Source of the DNA: an uncultured Collinsella sp.
Lineage (GTDB): Bacteria; Actinomycetota; Coriobacteriia; Coriobacteriales; Coriobacteriaceae
NCBI GenBank assembly: GCA_902470095.1
Contig: CABRFG010000005.1
Location: forward strand, 1-42,481
DNA: 42,481 nt
Direction: 5' to 3'
Shown here: positions 14,484 to 23,586 of the stretch, in pieces
Position numbering within the stretch: the first letter of the stretch is position 1
Layout of the letters: every line of letters starts with the position of its first letter
Notes under the pieces: generated by a model
Databases searched by the model: none
What the model was told of the DNA's origin: nothing
The model's input: only the letters and a program-made list of their open reading frames with translations
Made by a program: the position numbers and the translations under genes

Positions 14484-15518
14484 CTACCAGATTCCCAGCA
14501 CGTGTTGCATTCCCAAACTCATGCACGCAATGCCAATCCAGCAGCAAAAGCCCAGCGCGATGGGCTTGCCGCCCTTTTTGACCAGCTCGACGATATCGGT
14601 ATTAAAACCAATAGCCGCCATGGCCATCACGATAAAGAACTTCGACAGCTCCTTGATGGGCGCCGTAAAGGACGCGGGAAGCTGAAGCACCGTGGTGATC
14701 ACGCTCGCCAGCACAAAGAACAGCACGAACATGGGAAACGCGCGTTTAAGCGAGAACGTGCTCTTAGCGTCGCCGCCGTCCTTGCGCGCCAGATGCATCT
14801 GCCAGCATGCGAGGACCAACGTGATGGGAATAATGGCCAGCGTCCTGGTGAGCTTGACCACCGTGGCGCTCTCGAGCACACTGGCGCCGGGATGCATGCT
14901 GTCCCAAGCGCTCGCCGCAGCCGTTACAGACGAGGTGTCGTTGATGGCGGTGCCGGCAAACAGGCCAAAGCCCTCGTTGGTCAGCCCGAGCATGCCGCCG
15001 AGCGTCGGAAACACGAGCGCCGCGATAACGTTAAACAGGAAGATAACCGAAATAGCCTGGGCAATCTCGCGATCGTCGGCATCGATGACGGGTGCTGTCG
15101 CGGCGATGGCAGAACCGCCGCAAATCGACGAGCCCACACCCACAAGCGTCGCGATTTTGCCCGGCACGTTCATAACGTGGCAGAGCACAAAGGCAATGAC
15201 AAGCGAGGTCGAGATCGTCGCCACGATAATCGGCAGCGACTGGGCGCCCTTGGACAGAATCTGCGAGAGGTTCATGCCAAAGCCAAGCAGGATAACCGCG
15301 TACTGCAAGACTTTTTTAGACGTATAGGTGACACCGGCAGCGAGCTGTTCGCGACGATTCTTGGGAAAGACGAACGCCAGGACCATGCCAAAGAGGATGG
15401 CAAATACCGGACCGCCGACCACCTCAATCTGTTTGCCGAGCAACGTCGCGGGGATGGCGATGACCAGGCAGAACAAGATACCCTTCCAGCGCTCGCGTAC
15501 GATATTCGCCAGTTGCAT
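14484..15518 (-). CDS. yeiH: YeiH family (UPF0324) putative sulfate exporter
   Basis: The 344-aa product is a polytopic membrane protein with the UPF0324 features: GFGMNLSQILSKG, the conserved GVGSSICGGSAIAATAPVI and GTAINDTSSVTAA motifs, and about ten hydrophobic helices. Members are annotated as putative sulfate or sulfonate exporters; the substrate is not established here. The ATG at 15518 follows AAGGAA by about six bases. It is divergent from a GntR regulator in the arrangement usual for a regulator and its target. Confidence 0.9.
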   Translation of the reverse strand: MQLANIVRERWKGILFCLVIAIPATLLGKQIEVVGGPVFAILFGMVLAFVFPKNRREQLAAGVTYTSKKVLQYAVILLGFGMNLSQILSKGAQSLPIIVATISTSLVIAFVLCHVMNVPGKIATLVGVGSSICGGSAIAATAPVIDADDREIAQAISVIFLFNVIAALVFPTLGGMLGLTNEGFGLFAGTAINDTSSVTAAASAWDSMHPGASVLESATVVKLTRTLAIIPITLVLACWQMHLARKDGGDAKSTFSLKRAFPMFVLFFVLASVITTVLQLPASFTAPIKELSKFFIVMAMAAIGFNTDIVELVKKGGKPIALGFCCWIGIACMSLGMQHVLGIW

Positions 15519-15598
15519 ATGAGATTCCTTCTTTCTATTTCACGCTTGCGACGGCTTATGATACGGCAACATTGAGCACAGCCCTGCGCAAACACAGA

Positions 15599-15622
15599 CT
15601 AAGAAGCCACAATAGTTCTTAG
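15599..15622. promoter_or_regulatory. Candidate operator between yeiH and gntR
   Basis: CTAAGAA (15599-15605) and TTCTTAG (15616-15622) are perfect 7-bp inverted arms with a 10-base spacer. They lie in the divergent intergenic region and are a plausible GntR binding site. Confidence 0.4.
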
Positions 15623-15711
15623 GCAACAGCCGAATTACCCACCGCGGAGAGCTGATTCGCGGCATAATTAACAGCTGATATATGAGTGTGATAGAACGGT
15701 TGTGAGGCACT

Positions 15712-16413
15712 ATGGAAGAATCGATGCACGTCGGCGAGCAGGAAACGAGCCTACAGGACCAGTCCTACCACACCATTCGACGCAAAATCGTCTACCTGGA
15801 CTACAAGCCGGGCGAAAAGCTAGGCGTCAAGCAGCTTTGCGACGACCTGGATATGGGGCGCACCCCTGTGCGCGAGGCACTGGTGCGCCTGGCGCAAGAG
15901 GGCCTGGTGCGCACCGTGCCCCAAAGCGGCACCTATGTCTCGCCCATCAACCTCACCTTTGCCGAGAGCGCCTGCTACATTCGCGAACACCTGGAAAAAC
16001 AGGTGATTGTGGAGTGCTGCGCCCGTGCCACCTCGGCAGGCATCGAGCAGCTCGACCAAGCCATCGCGCTGCAGGAAAAGGCCATGGCCGAAGAGGATCG
16101 CATCGGATTCTTTTTAAGCGACAACCTCATGCACCGCATGATCTTTAGCATCGCGTGCCGCAGCACCGTGTGGTCGTGGCTCGAGGCGACCAATGCCGAC
16201 CTGGAGCGCTTCCGCTGGCTGCGCGCCGCCACGCAGAGGCTCGACAATCAGGAGATTGTTAACGAGCACAAGCAAATCCGCCGCGCCATCGCCGGCCGCG
16301 ACCCCATCGAGGCGAGCTTTTTGGTCAGCAAGCACCTGCATATGATGTTCCGCAACCAGACCGAGATCCTGGACCAATATCCCAAGTACTTCGAGACCAG
16401 CAAGCTCCGCTAA
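15712..16413 (+). CDS. GntR family (FadR/FCD type) regulator
   Basis: The 233-aa product has an N-terminal GntR winged helix (SYHTIRRKIVYLDYKPGEKLGVKQLCDDLDMGRTPVREAL... in shorter pieces about residues 18-80) and an all-helical FCD-type effector domain with the metal-binding histidines DNLMHRMIF and KHLHMMF. FCD regulators sense carboxylic acids. The start may be the ATG at 15712 (GAGG four bases upstream) or at 15724. The TAA stop codon is part of repeat element copy 1, so the gene's last residues may have been set by that insertion. Likely regulates yeiH. Confidence 0.9.
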   Translation: MEESMHVGEQETSLQDQSYHTIRRKIVYLDYKPGEKLGVKQLCDDLDMGRTPVREALVRLAQEGLVRTVPQSGTYVSPINLTFAESACYIREHLEKQVIVECCARATSAGIEQLDQAIALQEKAMAEEDRIGFFLSDNLMHRMIFSIACRSTVWSWLEATNADLERFRWLRAATQRLDNQEIVNEHKQIRRAIAGRDPIEASFLVSKHLHMMFRNQTEILDQYPKYFETSKLR

Positions 16414-16461
16414 CCTGCCAAAAAGGGACAGGTTTATTTCGGCAGGTTTTATCTGGGCAAA
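16412..16461 (+). repeat. 50-bp hairpin element, copy 1
   Basis: The element starts within the gntR TAA stop codon. AACCTGCC (16412-16419) can pair with GGCAGGTT (16441-16448) ahead of TTATCTGGG, or its first six bases with CAGGTT at 16429-16434. Related copies lie at 20428-20478 (minus), 23465-23514 and 25553-25602. Confidence 0.85.
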
Positions 16462-16463
16462 TG

Positions 16464-16505
16464 CAACAAGGCCCGGCTCCGCCGCAACGGAGCCGGGCCT
16501 TGTTG
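16464..16505. terminator. Strong terminator beyond gntR
   Basis: A perfect 18-bp stem (16464-16481 with 16488-16505) around CCGCAA. It stands between the gntR repeat element and the region beyond glmS, and may act in both directions. Confidence 0.8.
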
Positions 16506-16553
16506 TTGGCGCGTTTCGACAACAGAGCACTCGATGTCAGTCGTCAACAGCGA

Positions 16554-16653
16554 GCGAGCCGCATTTGCGCCAAGGTGACGTGAAATGAGAGGGCGCTGAC
16601 CTTCTGGTCGCACCCTCGAAATTGAACGTCAGATTGGTGTGAATGCGGCTCGC
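16554..16653. repeat. Inverted repeat enclosing a hairpin, beyond glmS
   Basis: GCGAGCCGCATT (16554-16565) and AATGCGGCTCGC (16642-16653) are perfect 12-bp arms. Between them GAGGG...GACC/GGTC...CCCTC can form an imperfect inner stem. No gene lies in this stretch. Confidence 0.55.
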
Positions 16654-16667
16654 GCAGCGTCGACCGG

Positions 16668-16691
16668 TCCGCCGTTCGTTAGAACGGCGGA
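16668..16691 (-). repeat. Stop-codon-proximal GC hairpin, copy 2
   Basis: The same 10-bp stem TCCGCCGTTC/GAACGGCGGA as at 12275-12298 begins seven bases after the glmS TAA, in the same orientation relative to the gene. Confidence 0.75.
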
Positions 16692-16698
16692 ACAACAA

Positions 16699-18546
<1,848 letters not shown>

Positions 18547-18647
18547 AGGATAAATCCCTTCGCTCGCGTGACTGCAAAACGCCCACGCACGACGGGCGCT
18601 GAGACGTATAACGTCCGAGTATTGTACTCACACAAACGCAAGCTGAT

Positions 18648-18679
18648 ATACCAGAAGTGGTATCTTAAACTGGATACCA
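18648..18679 (-). promoter_or_regulatory. Alternating ATACCA/TGGTAT operator of glmS
   Basis: ATACCA (18648-18653), TGGTAT (18658-18663) and ATACCA (18674-18679) alternate. The first pair is a palindrome with a 4-base spacer; the second pair forms AGTGGTATC/GATACCACT with an 8-base spacer. They lie just upstream of a TACAAT -10 (minus strand, about 18621-18626). TGGTAT-type half-sites are used by HutC-group GntR regulators of amino-sugar genes, but none is encoded here. Confidence 0.5.
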
Positions 18680-18697
18680 CTCGATGCACACACCCTA

Positions 18698-18724
18698 CCA
18701 CCACGAAGGGGACCTTTGTGGCGG
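18698..18724. repeat. CCACC/AAGG-CCTTTGTGG hairpin, copy 1
   Basis: A 12-bp stem with two mismatches and loop GGA sits immediately beyond the importer permease stop codon. A related hairpin lies at 20381-20413. It may end or process the importer transcript. Confidence 0.5.
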
Positions 18725-18735
18725 TTTGCGCACCC

Positions 18736-19383
18736 CTAGAGGCGCAGGCGGCCTTCGAGCCGATTGCCCAGGGCCGTGAGCGCCATGACAATGACGTAGT
18801 AGACCACGGCCACCACTAAAAACGGTTCAAAGGCTCGATAGGTGAGCGCCTGCACGCTCTGGGCGGCGCGCATCATATCCATCAGGCCGATGGTTGCCAC
18901 CAGCGAGGAGCTCTTGAGGACCGTGATCACTTCGTTGACCAGAGCAGGGGCAATCGAGCGCATCGCCTGCGGAACGATGATCTTGCGCATCATGGGAACA
19001 TAGCGAAGCCCGATGGCCCGAGCGGCATCGTACTGCCCCCGGTCAACGCCCTCGATACCACCGCGCACCGTCTCGGACACCGTCGCTGAGCCGTTGAGCC
19101 CCAGCGTAATGGCACCGGCGGCAAACATCGAAATTTTGAAGCCCGTGAGCTGCGGCGTCGCAAAGTACGCCAAAAAAAGCAACACGATGAGCGGCACGCC
19201 GCGAAAGATAGAGGTGTAGAAGTTGAGCACCGCACGCAATGGGCGACAGGGCAAAACCTTGAGCACGGCAATGAGAAAGCCCAGGACGAGTGCTATGGCC
19301 AGCGCGGCGGCCGTCACCTGACAGGTCACGATCAGGCCGCTCATAAACATCGGTATATATGGTTCTAGCAGTTCAAACTTCAT
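18736..19383 (-). CDS. Amino-acid ABC transporter permease (HisM/GlnP type)
   Basis: The 215-aa product has the polar amino-acid permease pattern: TSIFRGVPLIVLLFL early and the EAA-like loop GQYDAARAIGLRYVPMMRKIIVPQAMR, with about five hydrophobic helices. It should form the membrane channel for the binding protein encoded just upstream (33-base gap). I chose the ATG at 19383, seven bases after AAGGG; the ATG at 19389 is too close. No ATPase gene follows; glmS comes next with its own promoter. Confidence 0.92.
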   Translation of the reverse strand: MKFELLEPYIPMFMSGLIVTCQVTAAALAIALVLGFLIAVLKVLPCRPLRAVLNFYTSIFRGVPLIVLLFLAYFATPQLTGFKISMFAAGAITLGLNGSATVSETVRGGIEGVDRGQYDAARAIGLRYVPMMRKIIVPQAMRSIAPALVNEVITVLKSSSLVATIGLMDMMRAAQSVQALTYRAFEPFLVVAVVYYVIVMALTALGNRLEGRLRL

Positions 19384-19416
19384 CAACATGCCCTTGGCGC
19401 GCGCCTCACCGGCTCG

Positions 19417-20298
19417 CTATTTTCCGGCAACCGTCGACGTACCGGAAGCGGAATAGTCGCCGTTCCACATGAAGTCGGCGCCCACATACTGCTTGATGCA
19501 GTCATCGATGGTGCCGTCCTCGAGCATCTCGCCGATGCACTCGTCAAGCGCCGCGACAAATCCGGCACCCTTCTTGGCCATCAGGCGGTACACGCCCACG
19601 TGGTCGCTCGTCTCGGAGCGATCGAGCAGGCCCAGCACCAGACCCTCATTCGCATCGCGCATGGACTGGCCCTCGGCGCCGTCGCACAGATAGGCGTCGA
19701 TGCGCCCGGCGAGCACCTCTTGCAGGCACTGGTCGCCACCGTCGTACGTGTGAATATCAGCATCGGGCATGACCTTGGCGATGAACTTGTTCTGCACGGT
19801 ACCGGTGGTGCAGGCGATAGACTTGCCGACGAGGTCCTCAACGCGCTTGACGGGATCGCCGCCGAGCGTGAGAACGCCCACAAGCGGCTGATAGTAGCCG
19901 CGCGTGAAGTCATAGGTCTGCTCGCGCTCTTCGTTGGAGCTCATCGCCATGGTAAAGGCCTTGTCATCGCTCTGCACCGATGCAAGCGTGGCGGCAAAGT
20001 CCTGCGGCTCAAAGTCGTAAGAAAAGCCCAAGCGCGAGGCCATCTCGTCAGCGATAGCGATGTCCAGGCCGACAACCTTCTGTTTGCCGTCCGACTGCGT
20101 CTCCAGATAGCGATAGGGCGCAAAGGCATCGTCGCCCACAAAGGTGAGCTTGGCGCCCTTGATATCGTCGCCCGCAACCGCAGCAGAACCAGCGGCAGAG
20201 CCCTTGTCAGCGCCACTGCCAGCGCAACCGCTCGCCGCAACCATTGCAGCACCGGCGATCAAACCCAGGAAATCACGACGAGAAACAGCGCGAGTCAT
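19417..20298 (-). CDS. Amino-acid ABC transporter substrate-binding lipoprotein
   Basis: The 293-aa product is a family 3 solute-binding protein. Its N-terminus has a twin-arginine-like VSRRDFLGLIAGAAMV and a lipobox ending SGC, so it is exported and lipid-anchored. The mature part opens with a Gly/Ser/Ala linker and then LTFVGDDAFAPYRYLE and VVGLDIAIADEMASRLGF. The ATG at 20298 follows AAAGG by seven bases; the frame stays open to 20403 without support. It feeds the adjacent permease; ligand probably an amino acid. Confidence 0.93.
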   Translation of the reverse strand: MTRAVSRRDFLGLIAGAAMVAASGCAGSGADKGSAAGSAAVAGDDIKGAKLTFVGDDAFAPYRYLETQSDGKQKVVGLDIAIADEMASRLGFSYDFEPQDFAATLASVQSDDKAFTMAMSSNEEREQTYDFTRGYYQPLVGVLTLGGDPVKRVEDLVGKSIACTTGTVQNKFIAKVMPDADIHTYDGGDQCLQEVLAGRIDAYLCDGAEGQSMRDANEGLVLGLLDRSETSDHVGVYRLMAKKGAGFVAALDECIGEMLEDGTIDDCIKQYVGADFMWNGDYSASGTSTVAGK

Positions 20299-20380
20299 AC
20301 CAAAGCCTTTCAATCTACGTTCAAAGCGGCTTCCATTGTAGACACTCCACCGTTTAACGCGCAGCCCAGCCGCGCCAAAA

Positions 20381-20413
20381 CCACCACAAAGGAGGACAGG
20401 CACCTTTGTGTGG
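20381..20413. repeat. CCACC/AAGG-CCTTTGTGG hairpin, copy 2
   Basis: CACAAAGG and CCTTTGTG pair perfectly, with CCA/TGG outside across a one-base bulge. It is related to 18698-18724 and lies next to 50-bp element copy 2. Confidence 0.5.
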
Positions 20414-20427
20414 TCTGGACTCCGGTG

Positions 20428-20478
20428 TTTGCCCAGATAAAACCTGCCAAAATAAACCTGCCCCTAATTGGTAGGTTT
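20428..20478 (-). repeat. 50-bp hairpin element, copy 2 (inverted)
   Basis: On the minus strand this matches the family closely: AACCTACC..., GGGGCAGGTTTATTTTGG, CAGGTTTTATCTGGGCAAA. One arm mismatch is present. Its left edge, read on the plus strand, runs into the -35 box of the lacI-type gene. Confidence 0.85.
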
Positions 20479-20508
20479 TGACACCCTGGGAACAGGCGAT
20501 GCTACAAT
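20478..20508 (+). promoter_or_regulatory. Promoter of the LacI-type regulator
   Basis: TTGACA (20478-20483) and TACAAT (20503-20508) are 19 bases apart, and TGC precedes the -10 as an extended element. The first bases of the -35 lie at the edge of repeat copy 2. Confidence 0.6.
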
Positions 20509-20519
20509 CTGACTCGTAC

Positions 20520-20533
20520 TTGAAACGCATCAA
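20520..20533 (+). promoter_or_regulatory. Putative LacI-type operator
   Basis: TTGAAACGCATCAA is symmetric at TTGA/TCAA about a central CG, typical of LacI-family sites. It lies between the transcription start and the ribosome site of the regulator gene, suiting autorepression. Confidence 0.45.
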
Positions 20534-20543
20534 AGGGGCCACT

Positions 20544-21656
20544 ATGGCAAAGGTAAAAATCAGCGACGTCGCGCGCGAGGCAGAGGTCTCGCTAGGCACG
20601 GTTTCCAACGCGCTCAACCATCCCGAAAAGCTGCGCCCCGAGACCCTCAAGCTCATCAATGAGACCATCAATCGCCTGGGTTACCTGCCCAACCAAAGCG
20701 CTCGTCAGCTCGCGGGCGGCGCCACCAAGTCCTTTGGTCTGGTGCTCCCCCGTCTCGATCACGGCTTTTCGCTCCAAATCGCCAGCGGCGCCCACAACGA
20801 GGCCCGCAAGCACGGTTACGACCTGCTCATCGCCAACGCCGATAACGACGACATCCTCGAGGACCATTACCTGCGCTATTTTATGGGCACGCAGATGTCC
20901 GGCGTCATGGTTCAGCCCATGGCGTCCCCCGATTGGCATCCCGCAATGACCAAGATGCCCGTGCCGATCGTCCATCTGGACATCCACTGCTTCGAACCCG
21001 GTTACTATGTGGCCGCCGACAACGAGGCGCAGGGGCGCATTATCGCCGAGCTCGCCATCGCCCGCGGCGCGCGCCATATCACCGTTGTGGGCAGAGCGGC
21101 ATTTATGCAGCTCACCCTGCGCGTACTTGGCATTCACAAGGCCCTCGCCCTGCATCCCGATATCAAGATCGAAGTCATCGACGCCGGCGAATGGAATACC
21201 GCTGCCGACGGTTACAGCATCGGCGCTCAGATTGCCGATCGCTCTTCCGACGAGCGCCCCGATTTTGTCATCGGCCTTACCGATGTATTGGCCTCGGGCG
21301 TTATCTCGGCGTTGACCGACAAAGGCATCCCCGTCCCCGAGCAGGTCCGCGTGGCCGGCTGCGACGGCAACCCGCTTGCATGGAGCGGCGCGGTACCGCT
21401 CACCACCGTAGCACCCCCGGGCTACGAGATTGGCCGCAAGGGTGTCCAGCTGCTCATGGAGCAAATCGAGAACAAGGCGCCGGCAAAAACCAAACGCGTC
21501 CGTATCGGCTCCGCCGCACGCACCGTCACCGAGGTCACAGCCGCCGAGGACATCAACCGTCAGGAACTCGTGCGGCCGTTCCTCTTGGAGCGCGCCAGTA
21601 CCCAGGCGAGCAGCCAAGCCGAAGCCACCGCCATCAACCTCGGCGCGTATCTATAG
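20544..21656 (+). CDS. LacI family transcriptional regulator
   Basis: The 370-aa product starts MAKVKISDVAREAEVSLGTV, the LacI helix-turn-helix (3-25), with a hinge near residues 50-60, then a periplasmic-binding-protein-like ligand domain (about 62-345; KSFGLVLPRLDHGFS, VIGLTDVLASGVISAL). The ATG at 20544 follows AAAGGGG by six bases. A C-terminal tail of about 30 residues extends beyond the usual end. The sugar ligand is unknown. The convergent HAD phosphatase is a possible but unproven functional partner. Confidence 0.92.
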   Translation: MAKVKISDVAREAEVSLGTVSNALNHPEKLRPETLKLINETINRLGYLPNQSARQLAGGATKSFGLVLPRLDHGFSLQIASGAHNEARKHGYDLLIANADNDDILEDHYLRYFMGTQMSGVMVQPMASPDWHPAMTKMPVPIVHLDIHCFEPGYYVAADNEAQGRIIAELAIARGARHITVVGRAAFMQLTLRVLGIHKALALHPDIKIEVIDAGEWNTAADGYSIGAQIADRSSDERPDFVIGLTDVLASGVISALTDKGIPVPEQVRVAGCDGNPLAWSGAVPLTTVAPPGYEIGRKGVQLLMEQIENKAPAKTKRVRIGSAARTVTEVTAAEDINRQELVRPFLLERASTQASSQAEATAINLGAYL

Positions 21657-21682
21657 CACGTCGGTCAGTATGCCAAAACGCC

Positions 21683-21730
21683 GCTTAAGCAAAAGAGGCC
21701 CGACCATTGCCGGACCTCTTTTGCTTAAGC
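21683..21730. terminator. Bidirectional terminator between the LacI and HAD genes
   Basis: Arms 21683-21702 and 21711-21730 form a 20-bp stem with one mismatch, including AAAAGAGG/CCTCTTTT. It separates two convergent genes. Confidence 0.9.
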
Positions 21731-21769
21731 GCAAGGTCAGCCGATTGCTCGTTTCAACTCCGCAATTGT

Positions 21770-22420
21770 CTAGCGCACGGCCTTGACCGCCGCCGTCAGA
21801 TCGAACAATGTGTCGAGCACGGCCTCGCAGCCATCCACCACGTCCTGCGGCAGCGGCACGATATCGGGGACGGCAAAGACGTGGCAGCCGGCCGTGATAC
21901 CCGAGACGCAGCCGTTGCGCGAATCCTCGACCACGGCACATTCCTCGGGAGCAAAGCCCGCGCGCTCGCAGGCGAGCAGATACATCTCGGGGTCGGGCTT
22001 GCCGCGCACGACGTCCTCGCCGCAGGTCACCGTCTCAAACTTGTCAAAAAGACCGACCATCTTAAGGTTGCGCTCGGCCGTAGCGAGGCGCGACGACGTC
22101 GCTAGACCCACGTGATAGCCCGCAGCCAGCAGCTCGTCTATGCACTCGGCAGCGCCGGCCTTAAGCTCCAGTTCGGTCTTGACCATCTCGTCGCGAATCT
22201 CCTTGTGGCGGACATAGATCGCCTCGGTGGTTTCGTGGCTGCCGTAATGCTTATCAAGGATGTCCATGACATCGGGCAGCGTGCGACCGATAAACTGATG
22301 GATCAGCGCTTCATCAATCGCGACCCCCAGCTCGGCAGCGCCCGCCTTCCATGCCTTGATGCCCAAACGCTCGGTATCGACCAGCGTTCCGTCCATGTCA
22401 AAAATAACAGCCTTGATCAT
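21770..22420 (-). CDS. HAD superfamily phosphatase / phosphoglucomutase-like
   Basis: The 216-aa product begins MIKAVIFDMDGTLVDTE with the nucleophile Asp8 and acid/base Asp10 of HAD subfamily IA. A helical cap domain follows, then ATSSR (motif II), the lysine and GKPDPEMYL (motif III region) and VVEDSRNG (motif IV). This arrangement fits beta-phosphoglucomutase-like phosphatases; the substrate is open. The ATG at 22420 follows GAGGGG by six bases; the upstream frame to 22501 lacks a site. A perfect TATATA-ACG-TATATA repeat (22476-22490) lies in its promoter region. Confidence 0.9.
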   Translation of the reverse strand: MIKAVIFDMDGTLVDTERLGIKAWKAGAAELGVAIDEALIHQFIGRTLPDVMDILDKHYGSHETTEAIYVRHKEIRDEMVKTELELKAGAAECIDELLAAGYHVGLATSSRLATAERNLKMVGLFDKFETVTCGEDVVRGKPDPEMYLLACERAGFAPEECAVVEDSRNGCVSGITAGCHVFAVPDIVPLPQDVVDGCEAVLDTLFDLTAAVKAVR

Positions 22421-22587
22421 ATCGATCCCCTCACCGGATTGCATTACTGCCACTCTACCGCACTTTACAAACTTGTATATAACGTATATAGCATATTGCA
22501 CTTTCGTTACATAAGCGGAAGTCTTATGACAGGCAGCTCGGTAGGATTATAGTTTTCGACCGAGTACTCAATGGTAAGGATCGTTTC

Positions 22588-23466
22588 ATGCTTTCAGACA
22601 CTACCGCACCTGCAGAGGAGCTTCAGGACAAACTCACGACGCTCGAGCAGTTGCTTTTGGCATACGGACGCGTCGCCATCGGCTTTTCCGGTGGCGTCGA
22701 CAGCAGCTTTTTGGCCGCGGTCTGCGCCCGCATCATGCCTGCCAGCACGCTTCTCGTTCACCTCACCACGCCGCTCATCGGCACGCCCGAACAGATCTCG
22801 TTTGAGCGATCCGTTGACGGGCAAACCAATGAGGGACCGCATTTTAAGCTCCCCGTGCTCAATCTTTCGGTCGATCAGCTGCAGCTCCCCCAAGTAGCCT
22901 GCAACGATGCCAATCGCTGCTACCACTGCAAGCACGCCGGCTTTACCGCCATCGTCAACCACGCCAAGTCGCTCGGCTTTCCCACCGTCATCGATGGCAG
23001 CAATGCAAGCGATCGCGGTGACTACCGCCCCGGCATGCGTGCGGCAGAAGAGCTCGGCGTACGCTCACCCCTTATGGAGGTCGGCTTTACCAAGGACGAA
23101 GAGCGCGAGCTGCTGCGCGCATGGGGCTATCCCGTTTGGAACCTACCGGCGGGAGCATGTCTTGCCACCCGCGTCCCCACGGGCGAGGAGCTTACGCGCG
23201 ATAAAGTCGATTTAATCCGCGCCTGCGAGGATTACCTGCACGATCTTGATCTGGCACAGGTACGCGCGCGTTTGATCTGCGGCTGCATGCATATCGAGGC
23301 CGCACCCGCAGATGTCGCCAAGATCGCTGCCCTCGGTGGCAACGCCGTCGATGCCGAGGGCAAAACCCCGCTGCCCGCCGTTATCGAGTCCGCGCTGCGC
23401 GAGCTGGGCTGCGGCCATATCTTCCCCGAGGTCACCCCCTACATCCACGGCAACATGAATCAGTAA
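22588..23466 (+). CDS. larE: ATP-dependent sulfur transferase LarE
   Basis: LarE adenylates and thiolates the pyridinium dicarboxylate precursor of the nickel-pincer nucleotide cofactor. The 292-aa product has the PP-loop SGGVDSS (34-40) and the NLPAGACLATR motif with Cys191, equivalent by motif to the sulfur-donating cysteine. It also has RCYHCK (Cys111, Cys114); CxxC plus the later cysteine is the pattern of LarE proteins that bind a 4Fe-4S cluster. No larA, larB or larC is nearby. The ATG at 22588 follows AAGGA by about eight bases. The TAA stop is part of repeat element copy 3. Confidence 0.92.
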   Translation: MLSDTTAPAEELQDKLTTLEQLLLAYGRVAIGFSGGVDSSFLAAVCARIMPASTLLVHLTTPLIGTPEQISFERSVDGQTNEGPHFKLPVLNLSVDQLQLPQVACNDANRCYHCKHAGFTAIVNHAKSLGFPTVIDGSNASDRGDYRPGMRAAEELGVRSPLMEVGFTKDEERELLRAWGYPVWNLPAGACLATRVPTGEELTRDKVDLIRACEDYLHDLDLAQVRARLICGCMHIEAAPADVAKIAALGGNAVDAEGKTPLPAVIESALRELGCGHIFPEVTPYIHGNMNQ

Positions 23467-23514
23467 CCTGCCAAAAAGGGACAGGTTTGTTTTGGCAGGT
23501 TTTATCTTGGGAAA
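23465..23514 (+). repeat. 50-bp hairpin element, copy 3
   Basis: The copy starts within the larE TAA stop codon, exactly as copy 1 does at gntR. AACCTGCC and GGCAGGTT arms are intact, followed by TTATCTTGGG. Confidence 0.85.
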
Positions 23515-23530
23515 ATATCGCGAGGCAGTC

Positions 23531-23573
23531 GCCCCTCTAGCACCCATCAAACTTCGAGAGACGGTAGAGGGGC
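23531..23573. terminator. Possible terminator between larE and the AlbA_2 regulator gene
   Basis: GCCCCTCTA and TAGAGGGGC are perfect 9-bp arms with a 25-base loop between the two convergent genes. No T tract follows, so termination is uncertain. Confidence 0.4.
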
Positions 23574-23586
23574 AATTCGGCTGCAT

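Noticed and set aside
18547..18735. glmS ribozyme
   Set aside because: No core of the ribozyme is recognisable and the leader is short; half-site palindromes explain the conserved-looking signal better.
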